Numbered from the stretch's first letter, positions 26,557 through 36,274 are shown. The stretch: 64,000 nt of DNA from JAEVLT01 sp050496765 (GCF_050496765.1 NZ_JBNWEO010000011.1:186001-250000); one strand, 5' to 3'. A program made the numbers and translations. The notes: a model not told the origin generated them from the sequence alone.

Positions 26557-27456
26557 ATGTACCGAGTAGAGAAAAAAAATTTAATCTATGCAATGTCAGA
26601 TCAAAACAAACCAGTTCTTTCTGTACCAGATGGTTCAACAGTTGTGTTTGAAACCTGTGATTGTTTTGAAGATCAGATTACTTCATCTGATACGCCTTTT
26701 AATGAATTAGACTGGAACCGCATCAATCCAGCGACAGGACCTGTTTTTGTAGAAGGAGCAGAGCCAGGAGATATCCTCAAGGTAAAAATTGAAAAAATGC
26801 AATTAGCTGACCAAGGTGTGATGATGACCGGCCCAGGACTTGGGGTTCTTGGAACGGAATTAAGCGAAAATGTAATTCAAATGGTTCCCATTCGGGAAGG
26901 AAAGGCAATTTTATTAAACAAAATTGAAGTACCGTTAAATCCGATGATTGGCGTAATTGGTACGGCACCTGCGAATGGGGAAGCTATTTCGTGCGGAACC
27001 CCTAATAAACACGGCGGAAATATGGATTCAAAGGTTATTACAGAGGGATCCACGCTTTATTTACCTGTTAATGCCCCCGGAGCGCTTTTAGCAATGGGTG
27101 ATCTTCATGCAGCAATGGGAGATGGCGAAGTATCCGTTTGCGGTGTAGAAATTGCTGGGGAAGTGACCGTTACGGTTCATGTTATCAAAGGGAAGCAATG
27201 GAAGGTGCCAATGGTCAAAACAGAACATGCACTCTATACCATTGCTTCAGAAGAAAGTCTTGATGATGCAACTACTGTTGCAACAAAAAATATGGTGAAT
27301 TTTTTAGAAGCCGAAGCAGGGATTACCAAACATGATGCGATTTTCTTGTTAAGCATTGGCGGGAACCTACAGATTTCCCAGATAGTCGATCCCTTGAAAA
27401 CCGCACGCTTTGAATTACCGATGTCCATTGTTCGCCAGTTAGATATAACAATCTAA
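26557..27456 (+). CDS. Acetamidase/formamidase family protein
   Basis: Member of the FmdA/AmdA amidase family (PF03069), recognisable from FNELDWNRINPATGPVFVEGA, MIGVIGTAPANGE, TPNKHGGNMD and VNAPGALLAMGDLHAAMGDGEVSVCGVE. It hydrolyses small amides to ammonia and the acid in characterised members. ATG at 26557 is preferred (GAGGAGG 6 nt upstream); an ATG immediately before it is too close. The protein is 299 residues. 17 bp separate it from the GS-like gene and 20 bp from the permease, so the three are one operon. In this setting it might cleave an amide intermediate made after gamma-glutamylation; that is inference. Confidence 0.88.
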   Translation: MYRVEKKNLIYAMSDQNKPVLSVPDGSTVVFETCDCFEDQITSSDTPFNELDWNRINPATGPVFVEGAEPGDILKVKIEKMQLADQGVMMTGPGLGVLGTELSENVIQMVPIREGKAILLNKIEVPLNPMIGVIGTAPANGEAISCGTPNKHGGNMDSKVITEGSTLYLPVNAPGALLAMGDLHAAMGDGEVSVCGVEIAGEVTVTVHVIKGKQWKVPMVKTEHALYTIASEESLDDATTVATKNMVNFLEAEAGITKHDAIFLLSIGGNLQISQIVDPLKTARFELPMSIVRQLDITI

Positions 27457-27476
27457 ATAAAAATGGGGGAAACCGC

Positions 27477-28817
27477 ATGTCATTAGAAAACTTTGGCTAC
27501 AAACAGGAGTTAAAAAGAGCCCTTACATTTTGGGATTTATTGATTTATGGGATGATTTTTATGGTTCCCATTGCTCCTTTTGGTGTCTACGGTTATATTA
27601 CCGATGCATCTAAGGGAATGGTCGCGTTAGCTTACATGATTGGGATGGCTGGAATGATTTTCACCGCATTGAGTTATGCAAGGATGTCCGAGGCATTCCC
27701 AATTGCCGGATCCGTTTATGCTTATGCCCAACGAGGAATCAATGACAAAGTCGGCTTTCTTGCCGGATGGGCAATTTTGCTTGATTATATCCTGGTTCCT
27801 GCTCTTTTGTATCTCGTCAGTGCAGCAGCGCTAACTGCATTAATCCCGTCTATCCCCATGTGGGTCTGGCTGATTTTGTTTATCGCAGTGAACACAGTTA
27901 TTAATGTTTTTGGCGTGGAATTTACCGCAAAAGCTAACAAAATGATCTTAATCTTGGAGTTTATCGTGCTAGGAATCTTTATTGTTGTCGGCCTCGTTGC
28001 TCTCTCGAACGGAATGGGAAATGGACATTTAACAACAAAACCAATTTATAATCCAGGTGAGTTCAACCTATCGCTTGTGATGGGGGCGGTTTCGATAGCT
28101 GTATTGTCCTTTCTCGGGTTTGATGGAATCTCCACCTTGTCAGAGGAAGTAAAAGGCGGAAGCAAAATGGTAGGAAAAGCAACAATTACTGCATTGCTCG
28201 TTGTGGGTGTATTATTTATTTTACAGACCTGGGTTGCCAGCGATCTTGGTGCAGGAATGCGTTTAACCAATCTGGACACAGCATTCTATGAAATTGCCGG
28301 AAAAGCCGGCGGTACTTGGTTAAAGAATTTAACGATTATTGCGACAGCCTTCTCTTGGGGAATTGCAAACGCGCTTGCCGCTCAAGCTGCGATTTCAAGA
28401 ATTTTGTATTCCATGGCTCGTGACCGCAAATTGCCGGCTGTCCTTGCAAAGGTTCACCCAACATTCAAAACCCCGTATATAAGCACAATTCTCGTGGCGG
28501 TCGTATCGTTAGCAGTTGGCTTATTCTTTCAAAGCAAAATTGGTGTTCTTACCAATATTGTTAACTTCGGAGCACTTACTGGATTCCTTGTCCTGCATGT
28601 TTCCGTTATTTATCATTATATCATTCGACAAAAATCAAAAGATTATGTCAGACATCTGATTCTTCCACTTATTGGATTCCTTGTGATTGGATATGTCATA
28701 AAAGGAATGGATATGACCGCCATTAAACTTGGAGTGACATGGATCATCCTAGGTGCCGTTTATTTAGTCGTCATAACCAAAGTATTTAAGCAATCAGCAA
28801 CATCGCTGGATATTTAA
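27477..28817 (+). CDS. APC-family amino acid/amine permease
   Basis: Twelve predicted membrane helices over 446 residues, with the APC signature near the N-terminus (LTFWDLLIYGMIFMVPIAPFG) and GFDGISTLSEEVKGG in the middle, as in amino acid-polyamine-organocation transporters. GGGGGA lies 6 nt before the ATG. Last gene of the operon with the GS-like ligase and amidase, so it should import their substrate, probably an amino acid or amine. Its last 59 codons are duplicated as a fragment at 38159-38335. Confidence 0.9.
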   Translation: MSLENFGYKQELKRALTFWDLLIYGMIFMVPIAPFGVYGYITDASKGMVALAYMIGMAGMIFTALSYARMSEAFPIAGSVYAYAQRGINDKVGFLAGWAILLDYILVPALLYLVSAAALTALIPSIPMWVWLILFIAVNTVINVFGVEFTAKANKMILILEFIVLGIFIVVGLVALSNGMGNGHLTTKPIYNPGEFNLSLVMGAVSIAVLSFLGFDGISTLSEEVKGGSKMVGKATITALLVVGVLFILQTWVASDLGAGMRLTNLDTAFYEIAGKAGGTWLKNLTIIATAFSWGIANALAAQAAISRILYSMARDRKLPAVLAKVHPTFKTPYISTILVAVVSLAVGLFFQSKIGVLTNIVNFGALTGFLVLHVSVIYHYIIRQKSKDYVRHLILPLIGFLVIGYVIKGMDMTAIKLGVTWIILGAVYLVVITKVFKQSATSLDI

Positions 28818-28830
28818 TTTTGGTTAATAA

Positions 28831-28866
28831 GGGCTGCCCTAGATGATTTTTAGGAAGCCCCTTTTT
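28831..28866 (+). terminator. Intrinsic terminator of the permease operon
   Basis: GGGCT/AGCCC outer and CCTA/TAGG inner pairs, then CTTTTT. A related terminator follows the duplicated permease fragment near 38350. Confidence 0.75.
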
Positions 28867-29670
28867 CTTATCTTTTTCGGTCTTTTCGGATTTAAAGCCT
28901 TCATTTTGTAATAGCAGGATTCTATGCTGATAAAAAATCATCGCCCCCATGACAAAGTCATTCTTTCTTTAAGGATTCTTTATCTTCATTTCTTCATGAT
29001 GTCATTAAAATCCAATAGCAAGGAATCATTATTTTTCTAGTGCGTTTACTCTAACGACTTTTTTAATAAAGACCCGTTATTTTAGAGTAAGTTTGTCACC
29101 TCATTTAAATTATGTTTACTCATTGTATAAACATCTTCTAAAGCTCCTATTATTGCTAAATTATACGAATTGCCTTTTTGCCCGTTTTTCGACTTATCCT
29201 CTGGCCAATCTGTTCAAGGGGATTAATAAATATTCCATGCTCAATTCCTATGTGCCCGCTATTTTTTTAAGGATATATGAATAATATATATTAAGTCGAA
29301 ATTAACCTATATTTATGCATTTAATGCATCTTATTGAATCACATCCATAAATTCAGCGATTGTTTTGGTTTTCAATACACCATCAATTAAGAAACTTCAA
29401 AAAACGAAAGCTCCTTGCCAAGATTCTTTTATAATCAAAAAAAACTGGACCTTCTCTTCCTAAATAAAAGTCTAAAAATTGAAAAATGGCCGAAGTAACA
29501 ACTTCGGCCTCAAGAATGGAATTGTGCGAGCGATTCAACATGCTCATGATTTATATATGATGAATACATAAGTATCATCACTGATGAATTACCCTGACTC
29601 AATGTACACTTTATCTACATTTATTATGACTCCGATTGCCTTTTCTCATTTTTTGAGCAAACGATTTCTG
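28867..29670. other. Gene-poor region with one terminator-like hairpin
   Basis: No convincing gene. GGCCGAAGT/ACTTCGGCC (29488-29509) followed by T-rich sequence on the minus strand is a terminator, placed downstream of the decayed transporter gene. Short open frames here show no recognisable protein features. It lies just inside the left copy of the duplicated permease end. Confidence 0.6.
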
Positions 29671-30436
29671 TTAAATTTGTTCTAAGCCGCAACCTTTCGT
29701 TTCTAAAACTACAAAACTCATGAAGAGTAACCCTAGGATACAAATAATACCCAAAGCTAAGAAGATGACTTCAGAAAAGAACTTAGCAGTATTAATCGAG
29801 AAAACAATGCCAACCGCTAGTGAACCTATCCTGTTGAAACAATGAAATCCCAGCACTATTCCACGTACAGAATGCGTAAAGATTTCCCCAACGATAATCC
29901 GAGAGAGTGCTACCCAAGAAAACGCATAGCAGGGAATGAAGCAGCAAAGCGCAAAAAGCATTACTCAGGTGAGTACACCATCATTAAGCCCCAACGCCTC
30001 AGGAATGTTCGGTGCAAAGAAGAAAAGAGCTATACCTATGCCGCCAACAGTAAAGAGTGTGCGACGGTTCAATTTATAAACAAATTTTAAAAATAAGTGT
30101 TGTTACCACGAAGATCACACCGACAAAACCATAAATCCAGCAGCTACCTAAAGTGCTAAACTAACTGTTAGCGTAATATTTGTAGCGTGATATAAAAAGG
30201 CCTCTCCCCCACACCGATAATAAAACCAGCGGAATTAATTAACCAAGACATGATTCTACTACATCTTTCGGCAACATTTTTAATCTCTCTAAAATTCCAA
30301 AATTTACTTCTGCTTTTGATTTACAAAGGGATGTTAATACTTCACGGTCTTTATCTCCTATACCATTTTTAATTAAGTAACAAAATAGCAACGATGAATT
30401 GCGGGAAACTTTCGGGCTTAAACCAACAAAACTCAT
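29671..30436 (-). pseudogene. Decayed sugar:proton MFS transporter (C-terminal part)
   Basis: Pieces in shifting frames match the intact transporter encoded next to it: a cytoplasmic-loop piece (LIKNGIGDKDREVL...KSKAEVN, about 30436-30240), WIYGFVGVIFVV, then KLNRRTLFTVGGIG (about 30080), a stop codon, and ALSRIIVGEIF... to VLETKGCGLEQI (29961-29674). The counterparts in the intact gene are SPRFLIMNNKLDEARKVL, WPIIQGVILVV, KFNRRTLLTVGG and PETRGRTLEEI. Frameshifts, stops and loss of the N-terminal half show it is dead. It looks like the remains of a tandem paralog. Confidence 0.8.
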
Positions 30437-30444
30437 AAGTCTAT

Positions 30445-31839
30445 TTACGCACTTTTTCCTTCTAATAGTCTGTTTTCTCCAATTTTTTCTATTTCCTCCA
30501 AAGTACGACCGCGAGTTTCAGGAACGCATGTCCGGATAAATAAAACACCTAGTATACAAATAACACCGAAGATTGCAAAAACAGCTTCTTGAGACATTGA
30601 AGCAGTCATAATTGGAAATAGCAGTCCAACCAAGAAAGAACCAATCCAGTTAAATGATGAAGCCAATCCTGACGAACGACCGCGAATTACCAGCGGGAAA
30701 ATTTCTCCAACTATGACCCAAGTTAAAGGAGCCCACGTGAATGAATAAAGTGCTACATAGACACTTAAAAAAGCAACGATCATCATTGGGCTTGCATGAG
30801 GAATTAATAAATTCAATATTGCCGGTAAAATAAAGGATAGTCCCATAATAGTTCCGCCTACTGTTAATAAAGTACGGCGATTAAATTTATCAGCAATCAA
30901 CAGGAACACTAATGAACCTACTACGAGAATAACCCCTTGAATAATTGGCCACATCAACGCTGAACTAGCTGCATGTCCTGTAGCTTTTTGCACGATCAAA
31001 GGAATGTAATAGAAAATTGCGTTTGCGCCTTGGAATTGCTGAAATGCGGCAACACCCACTCCTGCAAGTACTAAATAACGGTATTTATTACTAAATAATG
31101 TACCATAAGATGCTTTTTGATTTGCCTTTATTTCCTCTCTGGCAGTTTCTTGAATTTGTCTTATTTCTGAATCAATTTCTTCTTTTTTAGAGCGAATATA
31201 GCTCAGCACCTTACGAGCTTCATCAAGTTTATTGTTCATTATTAAGAAACGTGGTGATTCAGGCAACCTTAACATTCCAATATATAAGATCAATGCAGGT
31301 ACGGCAGCCAAACCAAGCATCAACCGCCACGCCGTTGTTTCTGGTAAATCTTTCAATAAATAATCCACAATGTACGAAAGCAACATTCCAGAAACAATCA
31401 TTGTTTGATTAATTCCCGACAGACGTCCTCGTAAACGTGCGGGTGCCATTTCCGACATATAGGCTGGGACCAACGCAGAAGCAGCACCAACTGCCAATCC
31501 CAAGAAAACCCGAACAACAATCAAATAAAGTTGCCCATTATGAGGGGCTATTCCTGACAAAATGGATCCAACAACAAAAATTAAAGCAGATATTAAAATC
31601 ATTTTGCGCCGTCCTAAACGATCAGAAAGTTGTCCGGCAAGGGCACCTCCGAAAATAGCTCCAAACATCACCGAAGAGGTAATCCAACCAATGGTGCCAG
31701 CACGATTTTGAAGGTTCCAATCATTTTCTAGAAAAGGCAGAGCACCCGTCATAACGCCGATATCATAACCGAAGAGAATGCCGGCAAAAGCCCCAAAAAA
31801 ATAAATGAAACCACTCGAGATTTTCTTTTCACCAACCAT
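30445..31839 (-). CDS. araE: Sugar:proton symporter, MFS (probable L-arabinose transporter)
   Basis: Twelve-helix sugar porter of 464 residues with the family motifs GYDIGVMTGALPF, DRLGRRK, PESPRFL and PETRGRTLEEIE. AGGAGGG lies 7 nt before the ATG. It is downstream of araA in the same direction but 289 bp away, so it may have its own promoter. The L-arabinose assignment rests on the locus and on similarity to AraE/XylE-type porters; xylose or galactose transport is also possible. A degenerate copy lies directly downstream. Confidence 0.85.
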   Translation of the reverse strand: MVGEKKISSGFIYFFGAFAGILFGYDIGVMTGALPFLENDWNLQNRAGTIGWITSSVMFGAIFGGALAGQLSDRLGRRKMILISALIFVVGSILSGIAPHNGQLYLIVVRVFLGLAVGAASALVPAYMSEMAPARLRGRLSGINQTMIVSGMLLSYIVDYLLKDLPETTAWRLMLGLAAVPALILYIGMLRLPESPRFLIMNNKLDEARKVLSYIRSKKEEIDSEIRQIQETAREEIKANQKASYGTLFSNKYRYLVLAGVGVAAFQQFQGANAIFYYIPLIVQKATGHAASSALMWPIIQGVILVVGSLVFLLIADKFNRRTLLTVGGTIMGLSFILPAILNLLIPHASPMMIVAFLSVYVALYSFTWAPLTWVIVGEIFPLVIRGRSSGLASSFNWIGSFLVGLLFPIMTASMSQEAVFAIFGVICILGVLFIRTCVPETRGRTLEEIEKIGENRLLEGKSA

Positions 31840-32128
31840 TAATGTTCCCTCCTTAAAGGCTTAAAAATTATATTATTTAAAAATCCCACTACTAAAAATT
31901 ATATTTGGATATTTTTACTATAAAATACATATTTACTTTATTTTATGCGCTTTCATTTTTTAATAAAACTACGGTCACTTTGACGAGTATGGAGATCATA
32001 ATTTGATTATATCGCATATGATTCCTCTTTCATTCTCCAATTATCGGAATATACAAGCTGTTTTTACAGATAATGTAATCTACTTCCCCTCCAAGGAAGC
32101 TAAACCTCCCTGGAGGGCGGCAATGGCA
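31840..32128 (-). promoter_or_regulatory. araA-araE intergenic region
   Basis: About 290 bp. A stem built from CCCTCCA-GGA/TCC-TGGAGGG at about 32088-32120 lies just after the araA stop without a T run, so it is not a typical terminator and may instead stabilise the mRNA. No clear AraR-type GTACGTAC box is seen before araE. Confidence 0.4.
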
Positions 32129-33553
32129 TTACTTAATAATGACATATTCTAAGTCTACAAGTTTTGCAAATGTTACAATTTGGTCTGTTGTTAAATTTAA
32201 TGAAACAACTGTATGGTGACCGCCGCCATTTTCAATCCAAGCTTTAACTCCGTCTTGGAAGTTCGGCTTAATTTCCCAAAGCACGCGGGCAACCGGAAGT
32301 TTTGGAGCTGAAACTGTTGGTTCAAATGCAGAAACTTCGTTGATTAATAGTTTGTAATTAGTTCCAAAGTCAGCCATTGATACAACCACACCATCTCCTG
32401 CTTTACCGTCAAATACTAAACGTGCGGGATCTTCACGATTGCCAATTCCTAATGGAGAAACGATAATTTTGGGTTTATTGCTTGCTAGAGATGGGTCGAC
32501 TTCAAGCATATGGGATTGAAGAGCGGATTCTTGACCTAAAGCTAATTCATAGGTGTAGTCTTCCATGAAACCAGTTGATTGGTTACGGCTCATGACTTTA
32601 AGCAAACGATCGAGTGCCGCAGTCTTCCAATCTCCTTCACCAGCAAAGCCATACCCTTGTGCCATCAAACGTTGAACCGCAAGGCCAGGAAGCTGTTTCA
32701 TACCATATAAATCTTCAAAGTTAGTTGTGAAGGCATTATAACCACCATCATCAAGAAAACGTTTAATGGCGATTTCATAACTTGCTTGCACTTTCACACT
32801 AGCTTCCCAATCTTCCCTGCTGTAAGTGCCATAATCAAATTCATAAAGGTTTTCATATTCTGCGAATAAAGCATCAATTTCTTCGTCCGTGACATCATTC
32901 ACGTATTGAACCAGGTCTCCAATGCCAAAGTAGTCCACTGTCCAGCCAAATTGAATTTGTGCTTCCACTTTATCTCCTTCAGTAACACCAACGTTTCGCA
33001 TGTTGTCACCAAAGCGGGCAACTTTGATGTTGAAAGACTCGTTATAAGCAACCGCTACGTCCATCCATTCAGCAATTTGCTTTTGCACATCAGGACGTTG
33101 CCAGTAACCGACAACTACTTTATTTTGTTTTTTTAAACGGGCATTGATAAAACCATACTCACGGTCACCATGAGCGGATTGGTTTAGGTTCATGAAGTCC
33201 ATATCAATCGTTGCCCAAGGAATGTTTTCATTAAATTGTGTTGCTAGGTGAAGCAATGGTTTCTGCAGTAATTTTGTACCGCGAATCCACATTTTTGCAG
33301 GTGAGAAAGTATGCATCCAAGTGATCACACCGGCAACCTCATCACGATAGTTGATTTCTTTCATAATACTGGTGATTTTATCTGCACTGACAGCTAAATC
33401 CTGCAATACAATCATATATGGTAAAACACCGCTTTTATTTAAGGCATCGGTCATTGTTTGTGCATGAGCTTTGACCTCAGCTAACGCTTCTTCCCCATAA
33501 AGATGCTGTGAACCTACAACAAACCAAAATTCTTTTTTACCTGTCGCTGTCAT
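32129..33553 (-). CDS. araA: L-arabinose isomerase
   Basis: Converts L-arabinose to L-ribulose, first step of the pathway; Mn-dependent, cytoplasmic. 474 residues with N-terminal FWFVVGSQHLYG, the TWMHTFSPAKMW motif, YGFAGEGDWKTAAL with an active-site Glu, MEDYTYEL, and C-terminal GGGHHTVVS with the metal-binding His. GAGGAT precedes the ATG by 5-6 nt. It follows araD by 36 bp in the araK-araD-araA operon. Confidence 0.97.
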   Translation of the reverse strand: MTATGKKEFWFVVGSQHLYGEEALAEVKAHAQTMTDALNKSGVLPYMIVLQDLAVSADKITSIMKEINYRDEVAGVITWMHTFSPAKMWIRGTKLLQKPLLHLATQFNENIPWATIDMDFMNLNQSAHGDREYGFINARLKKQNKVVVGYWQRPDVQKQIAEWMDVAVAYNESFNIKVARFGDNMRNVGVTEGDKVEAQIQFGWTVDYFGIGDLVQYVNDVTDEEIDALFAEYENLYEFDYGTYSREDWEASVKVQASYEIAIKRFLDDGGYNAFTTNFEDLYGMKQLPGLAVQRLMAQGYGFAGEGDWKTAALDRLLKVMSRNQSTGFMEDYTYELALGQESALQSHMLEVDPSLASNKPKIIVSPLGIGNREDPARLVFDGKAGDGVVVSMADFGTNYKLLINEVSAFEPTVSAPKLPVARVLWEIKPNFQDGVKAWIENGGGHHTVVSLNLTTDQIVTFAKLVDLEYVIIK

Positions 33554-33589
33554 AATGGATCCTCTTTTCTTAGATTAATAGTTTATTAG

Positions 33590-34285
33590 TTATTTTTGCC
33601 CGTAATAGGCATGCTTCCCATGTTTTCTTAGATAGTGCTTGTCTAAAATACTTTGCGGTAGTAATTCAGAAAAACTGTTTAATTGTCGGGCAAATAAATT
33701 CATTTTTGAAACTTCCTCAAGCACTACACTATTCATTACCGCTGTTTTTACATCTTTGCCCCAAGTAAACGGTGCATGACCACGCAGCAGGACACCGGGA
33801 ACTGCTAAAATATCCAGCCCACGCTCTTCAAAGGTTTCGATGATGACTTTACCGGTTTCCTCTTCATAACCGCGAGCAATCTCCTCTTGTGTCAAAAAGC
33901 GGGCACATGGGATGGAGCCATAGAATGTGTCTGCATGAGTCGTTCCCATTGCTGGAACATCCAGACCGGCTTGAGCCCAAACAGTCGCCCAGGTTGAATG
34001 AGTGTGCACGATGCCGCCGATTTCCGGATAATGTTTATACAGCACAGTGTGAGTAGCTGTATCTGATGAAGGGTTCATCTCACCTTCCACAACATTTCCA
34101 TCTAAATCAACAACCACCATGTCACTCGGTTTCAATTTTTCATAATCAACACCGCTTGGTTTGATGACAAATAAACCGCTTTCACGATCAATACCACTTG
34201 CATTTCCCCATGTGTATTTCACTAGTCCATACTTAGATAAGTCCAAATTTGCTTCATATACTTCTTCTTTCAGCTGTTCTAACAC
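33590..34285 (-). CDS. araD: L-ribulose-5-phosphate 4-epimerase
   Basis: Zn-dependent class II aldolase-fold enzyme giving D-xylulose 5-phosphate. Metal ligands are His94 and His96 (IVHTHSTWATVW) and His170 (LRGHAPFTWG); the phosphate-binding GNASG is at 27-31. 231 residues, normal. Start is GTG (34283-34285) with GGGGGA 7 nt upstream. It lies 22 bp after the kinase gene and 36 bp before araA. Confidence 0.96.
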   Translation of the reverse strand: MLEQLKEEVYEANLDLSKYGLVKYTWGNASGIDRESGLFVIKPSGVDYEKLKPSDMVVVDLDGNVVEGEMNPSSDTATHTVLYKHYPEIGGIVHTHSTWATVWAQAGLDVPAMGTTHADTFYGSIPCARFLTQEEIARGYEEETGKVIIETFEERGLDILAVPGVLLRGHAPFTWGKDVKTAVMNSVVLEEVSKMNLFARQLNSFSELLPQSILDKHYLRKHGKHAYYGQK

Positions 34286-34307
34286 ATCAATTCCCCCAGT
34301 TTTCCAC

Positions 34308-35918
34308 TCATACTTTCAAAGCTTCTGCTGCAGCCTGTTCAATCATTAAACCTTTTAAGTATCGTTCGATAAATGCCTCATAACCTTTAACGTCAATTTC
34401 ATCTGGATAAATCTCCAGCCTATCAACCTCTTTAAAGACATTTTTGTCGAGGAAATCTTCTAAGCTTTCTTTTTGATCTTTATTCATCATGTAAGAAGCA
34501 AGAATTGCCATTCCCCACGCACCGCCTTCCCCGGCGGTTGCCATAACTGAAACTGGAGCATTCATCGCAGCAGCTACAATTTTTTGCCCAACAACAGGGG
34601 TTTTAAATAAACCGCCATGAGCTAGAATGCCATCAATAGCGACGCTTTCATTCTTTGTTAAAATATCCATTCCAATTTTCAGAGCACCAAAAGCACTGAA
34701 AAGATGAGTCCGAATGAAGTTTGCTAAATTGAAATTACTCTCAGGTGTGCGTACAAATAATGGTCGACCCTTTGTTAATCCTGTAATATTTTCACCCGAG
34801 AAGTAACCGTAGCTTAGCAAACCGCCACAATCTGAGTCGGCTTCCAACGCTTTATTCAACATCACTTCGAATAACTTATTGGTTTCAATTTTTTGCCCTA
34901 TCGCTTCAGAAAATTCACGGAACAGTCCCAGCCAAGCATTGAGATCACTTGAACAGTTATTCGCATGAACCATTGCCACCGGACTGCCGTTTGGTGTCGT
35001 TACCAAATCTATTTCCGGGTAAACTCTTGAAAGTTCTTTTTCTAATACCATCATTGCAAAAACTGAAGTACCGACTGAGATGTTTCCAGTACGTTTTCTC
35101 ACACTATTTGTAGCAACCATCCCTGTTCCAGCATCACCTTCCGGTGGACAAAGTGGAATGCCAGATTGTAAATTTTGCGATTTATCCAGGATCTTTGCTC
35201 CGACTTCTGTTAATGTACCTGCTTGTTGACCAGAGATACAGACCTCCGGAAGAATATCCTTTAATCTCCAGGAGTATCCTCTTTGTGCGATTAGTTCATC
35301 GAACTGTTTGATCATTGATTCATGGTAACTTAGCGTCGATTCATCTATCGGGAACATGCCCGAAGCATCACCAATACCAATCACCTTCTTACCTGTTAGT
35401 AACCAGTGAATGTACCCAGCTAAAGTGGTAATGAAATCAATCCGAGTTAAATGTTTTTCCTCATTTAATATGGCTTGATAAAGGTGGGCAATACTCCACC
35501 GTTCAGGGATATTAAATTGGAATAGATCCGTTAATTTTTTCGCTGCAGCCCCGGTTGTTGCATTGCGCCAAGTCCGAAACGGAGTAAGTAGCTCACCAGT
35601 TTGATCAAAAGCCATATAACCGTGCATCATGGCAGAAAATCCAATAGTACCAATTGTTCGAATGGTAATCCCATAAATTCTTTCAACTTCTTGCTTCATT
35701 TCACTATAAGCTGTTTGCAAACCAGTGATAATATCGACTAAGTTATACGTCCAAAACCCATTTTCCAAACGGTTTTCCCACTCATAACTTCCTGATGCGA
35801 TTGTCTCAAAACTATTATCAATCAACACCGCTTTGATACGCGTGGATCCGAATTCGATTCCAAGTGAAGTTTCTCCCTTGGTAATCGCTTGTCTAATGAT
35901 TGCTCGATTCGTTTTCAC
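34308..35918 (-). CDS. L-ribulokinase, FGGY family (AraK-like, not classical AraB)
   Basis: Phosphorylates L-ribulose to L-ribulose 5-phosphate by position between AraR promoter and araD/araA. FGGY-fold features: LGIEFGSTRIKAVLID (ATP/sugar domain start, about 18-33), GFSAMMHGYMAFD, PEGDAGTGM, GNISVGTSVFAM and the C-terminal GILAHGGLF. It does not look like classical AraB (which opens with YTIGVDFGT and has about 560 residues); it resembles the separate FGGY kinase group in which Clostridium acetobutylicum AraK was described as a non-orthologous ribulokinase. 536 residues. GTG start with GAGGAG 7 nt upstream. First gene of the operon. Confidence 0.85.
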   Translation of the reverse strand: MKTNRAIIRQAITKGETSLGIEFGSTRIKAVLIDNSFETIASGSYEWENRLENGFWTYNLVDIITGLQTAYSEMKQEVERIYGITIRTIGTIGFSAMMHGYMAFDQTGELLTPFRTWRNATTGAAAKKLTDLFQFNIPERWSIAHLYQAILNEEKHLTRIDFITTLAGYIHWLLTGKKVIGIGDASGMFPIDESTLSYHESMIKQFDELIAQRGYSWRLKDILPEVCISGQQAGTLTEVGAKILDKSQNLQSGIPLCPPEGDAGTGMVATNSVRKRTGNISVGTSVFAMMVLEKELSRVYPEIDLVTTPNGSPVAMVHANNCSSDLNAWLGLFREFSEAIGQKIETNKLFEVMLNKALEADSDCGGLLSYGYFSGENITGLTKGRPLFVRTPESNFNLANFIRTHLFSAFGALKIGMDILTKNESVAIDGILAHGGLFKTPVVGQKIVAAAMNAPVSVMATAGEGGAWGMAILASYMMNKDQKESLEDFLDKNVFKEVDRLEIYPDEIDVKGYEAFIERYLKGLMIEQAAAEALKV

Positions 35919-35932
35919 GTTAATCTCCTCTC

Positions 35933-35946
35933 TGATAACGTTTTCA
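35933..35946. promoter_or_regulatory. cre site (CcpA) in the ara leader
   Basis: TGATAACGTTTTCA matches TGWNANCGNTNWCA at all positions. It lies between the promoter and the kinase start codon, so CcpA would act as a roadblock. Confidence 0.8.
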
Positions 35947-36009
35947 ATATCATCTGTACTTATTTAAAATCGTAAGGAGGCGTTTTCTTTTTGCTTATTA
36001 ACAACTTCA

Positions 36010-36038
36010 GTATATTTTATGTACGTACATTTGTCAAT
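36010..36038 (-). promoter_or_regulatory. ara operon promoter with AraR operator inside
   Basis: Minus strand TTGACA (36033-36038), 17-nt spacer, TATACT (36010-36015). The palindrome ATGTACGTACAT (36020-36031) fills the spacer and matches the known B. subtilis AraR box pattern (ATTTGTACGTACAAAT type), so repressor and polymerase compete directly. Confidence 0.9.
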
Positions 36039-36205
36039 GTTAAATATTCAATGTGCATACAAATAATACAAAATGATACTACTTTATTCTTATTAATACT
36101 TAAAATTTAAGATATTTGTAATTTTTTAGAGGTGGGAATATTTTTAATTATTTGATGTTTTTACAAAAATAAAGACCGTATTTTTCTTTTTTTAAAACTA
36201 TAGTA

Positions 36206-36228
36206 AAATATGTCCATACAAATATTCC
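36206..36228. promoter_or_regulatory. Second AraR operator, upstream of araR
   Basis: AATATGTCCATACAAATATT is an imperfect version of the AraR box. It follows a TATAGT element (36199-36204), so araR is probably autorepressed, and the two operators about 180 bp apart could cooperate by looping. Confidence 0.65.
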
Positions 36229-36274
36229 AAGGTAATCAATCAGCATGCGAATAAATATGAAAGAAGTGAATTAA

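Noticed and set aside
29093..29284. Small plus-strand frame in the gene-poor region
   Set aside because: No ribosome site, no recognisable domain, AT-rich chance frame.
30120..30240. Separate small hypothetical gene between the transporter and its remnant
   Set aside because: Its translated pieces line up with the middle of the neighbouring transporter, so it is part of the same pseudogene.
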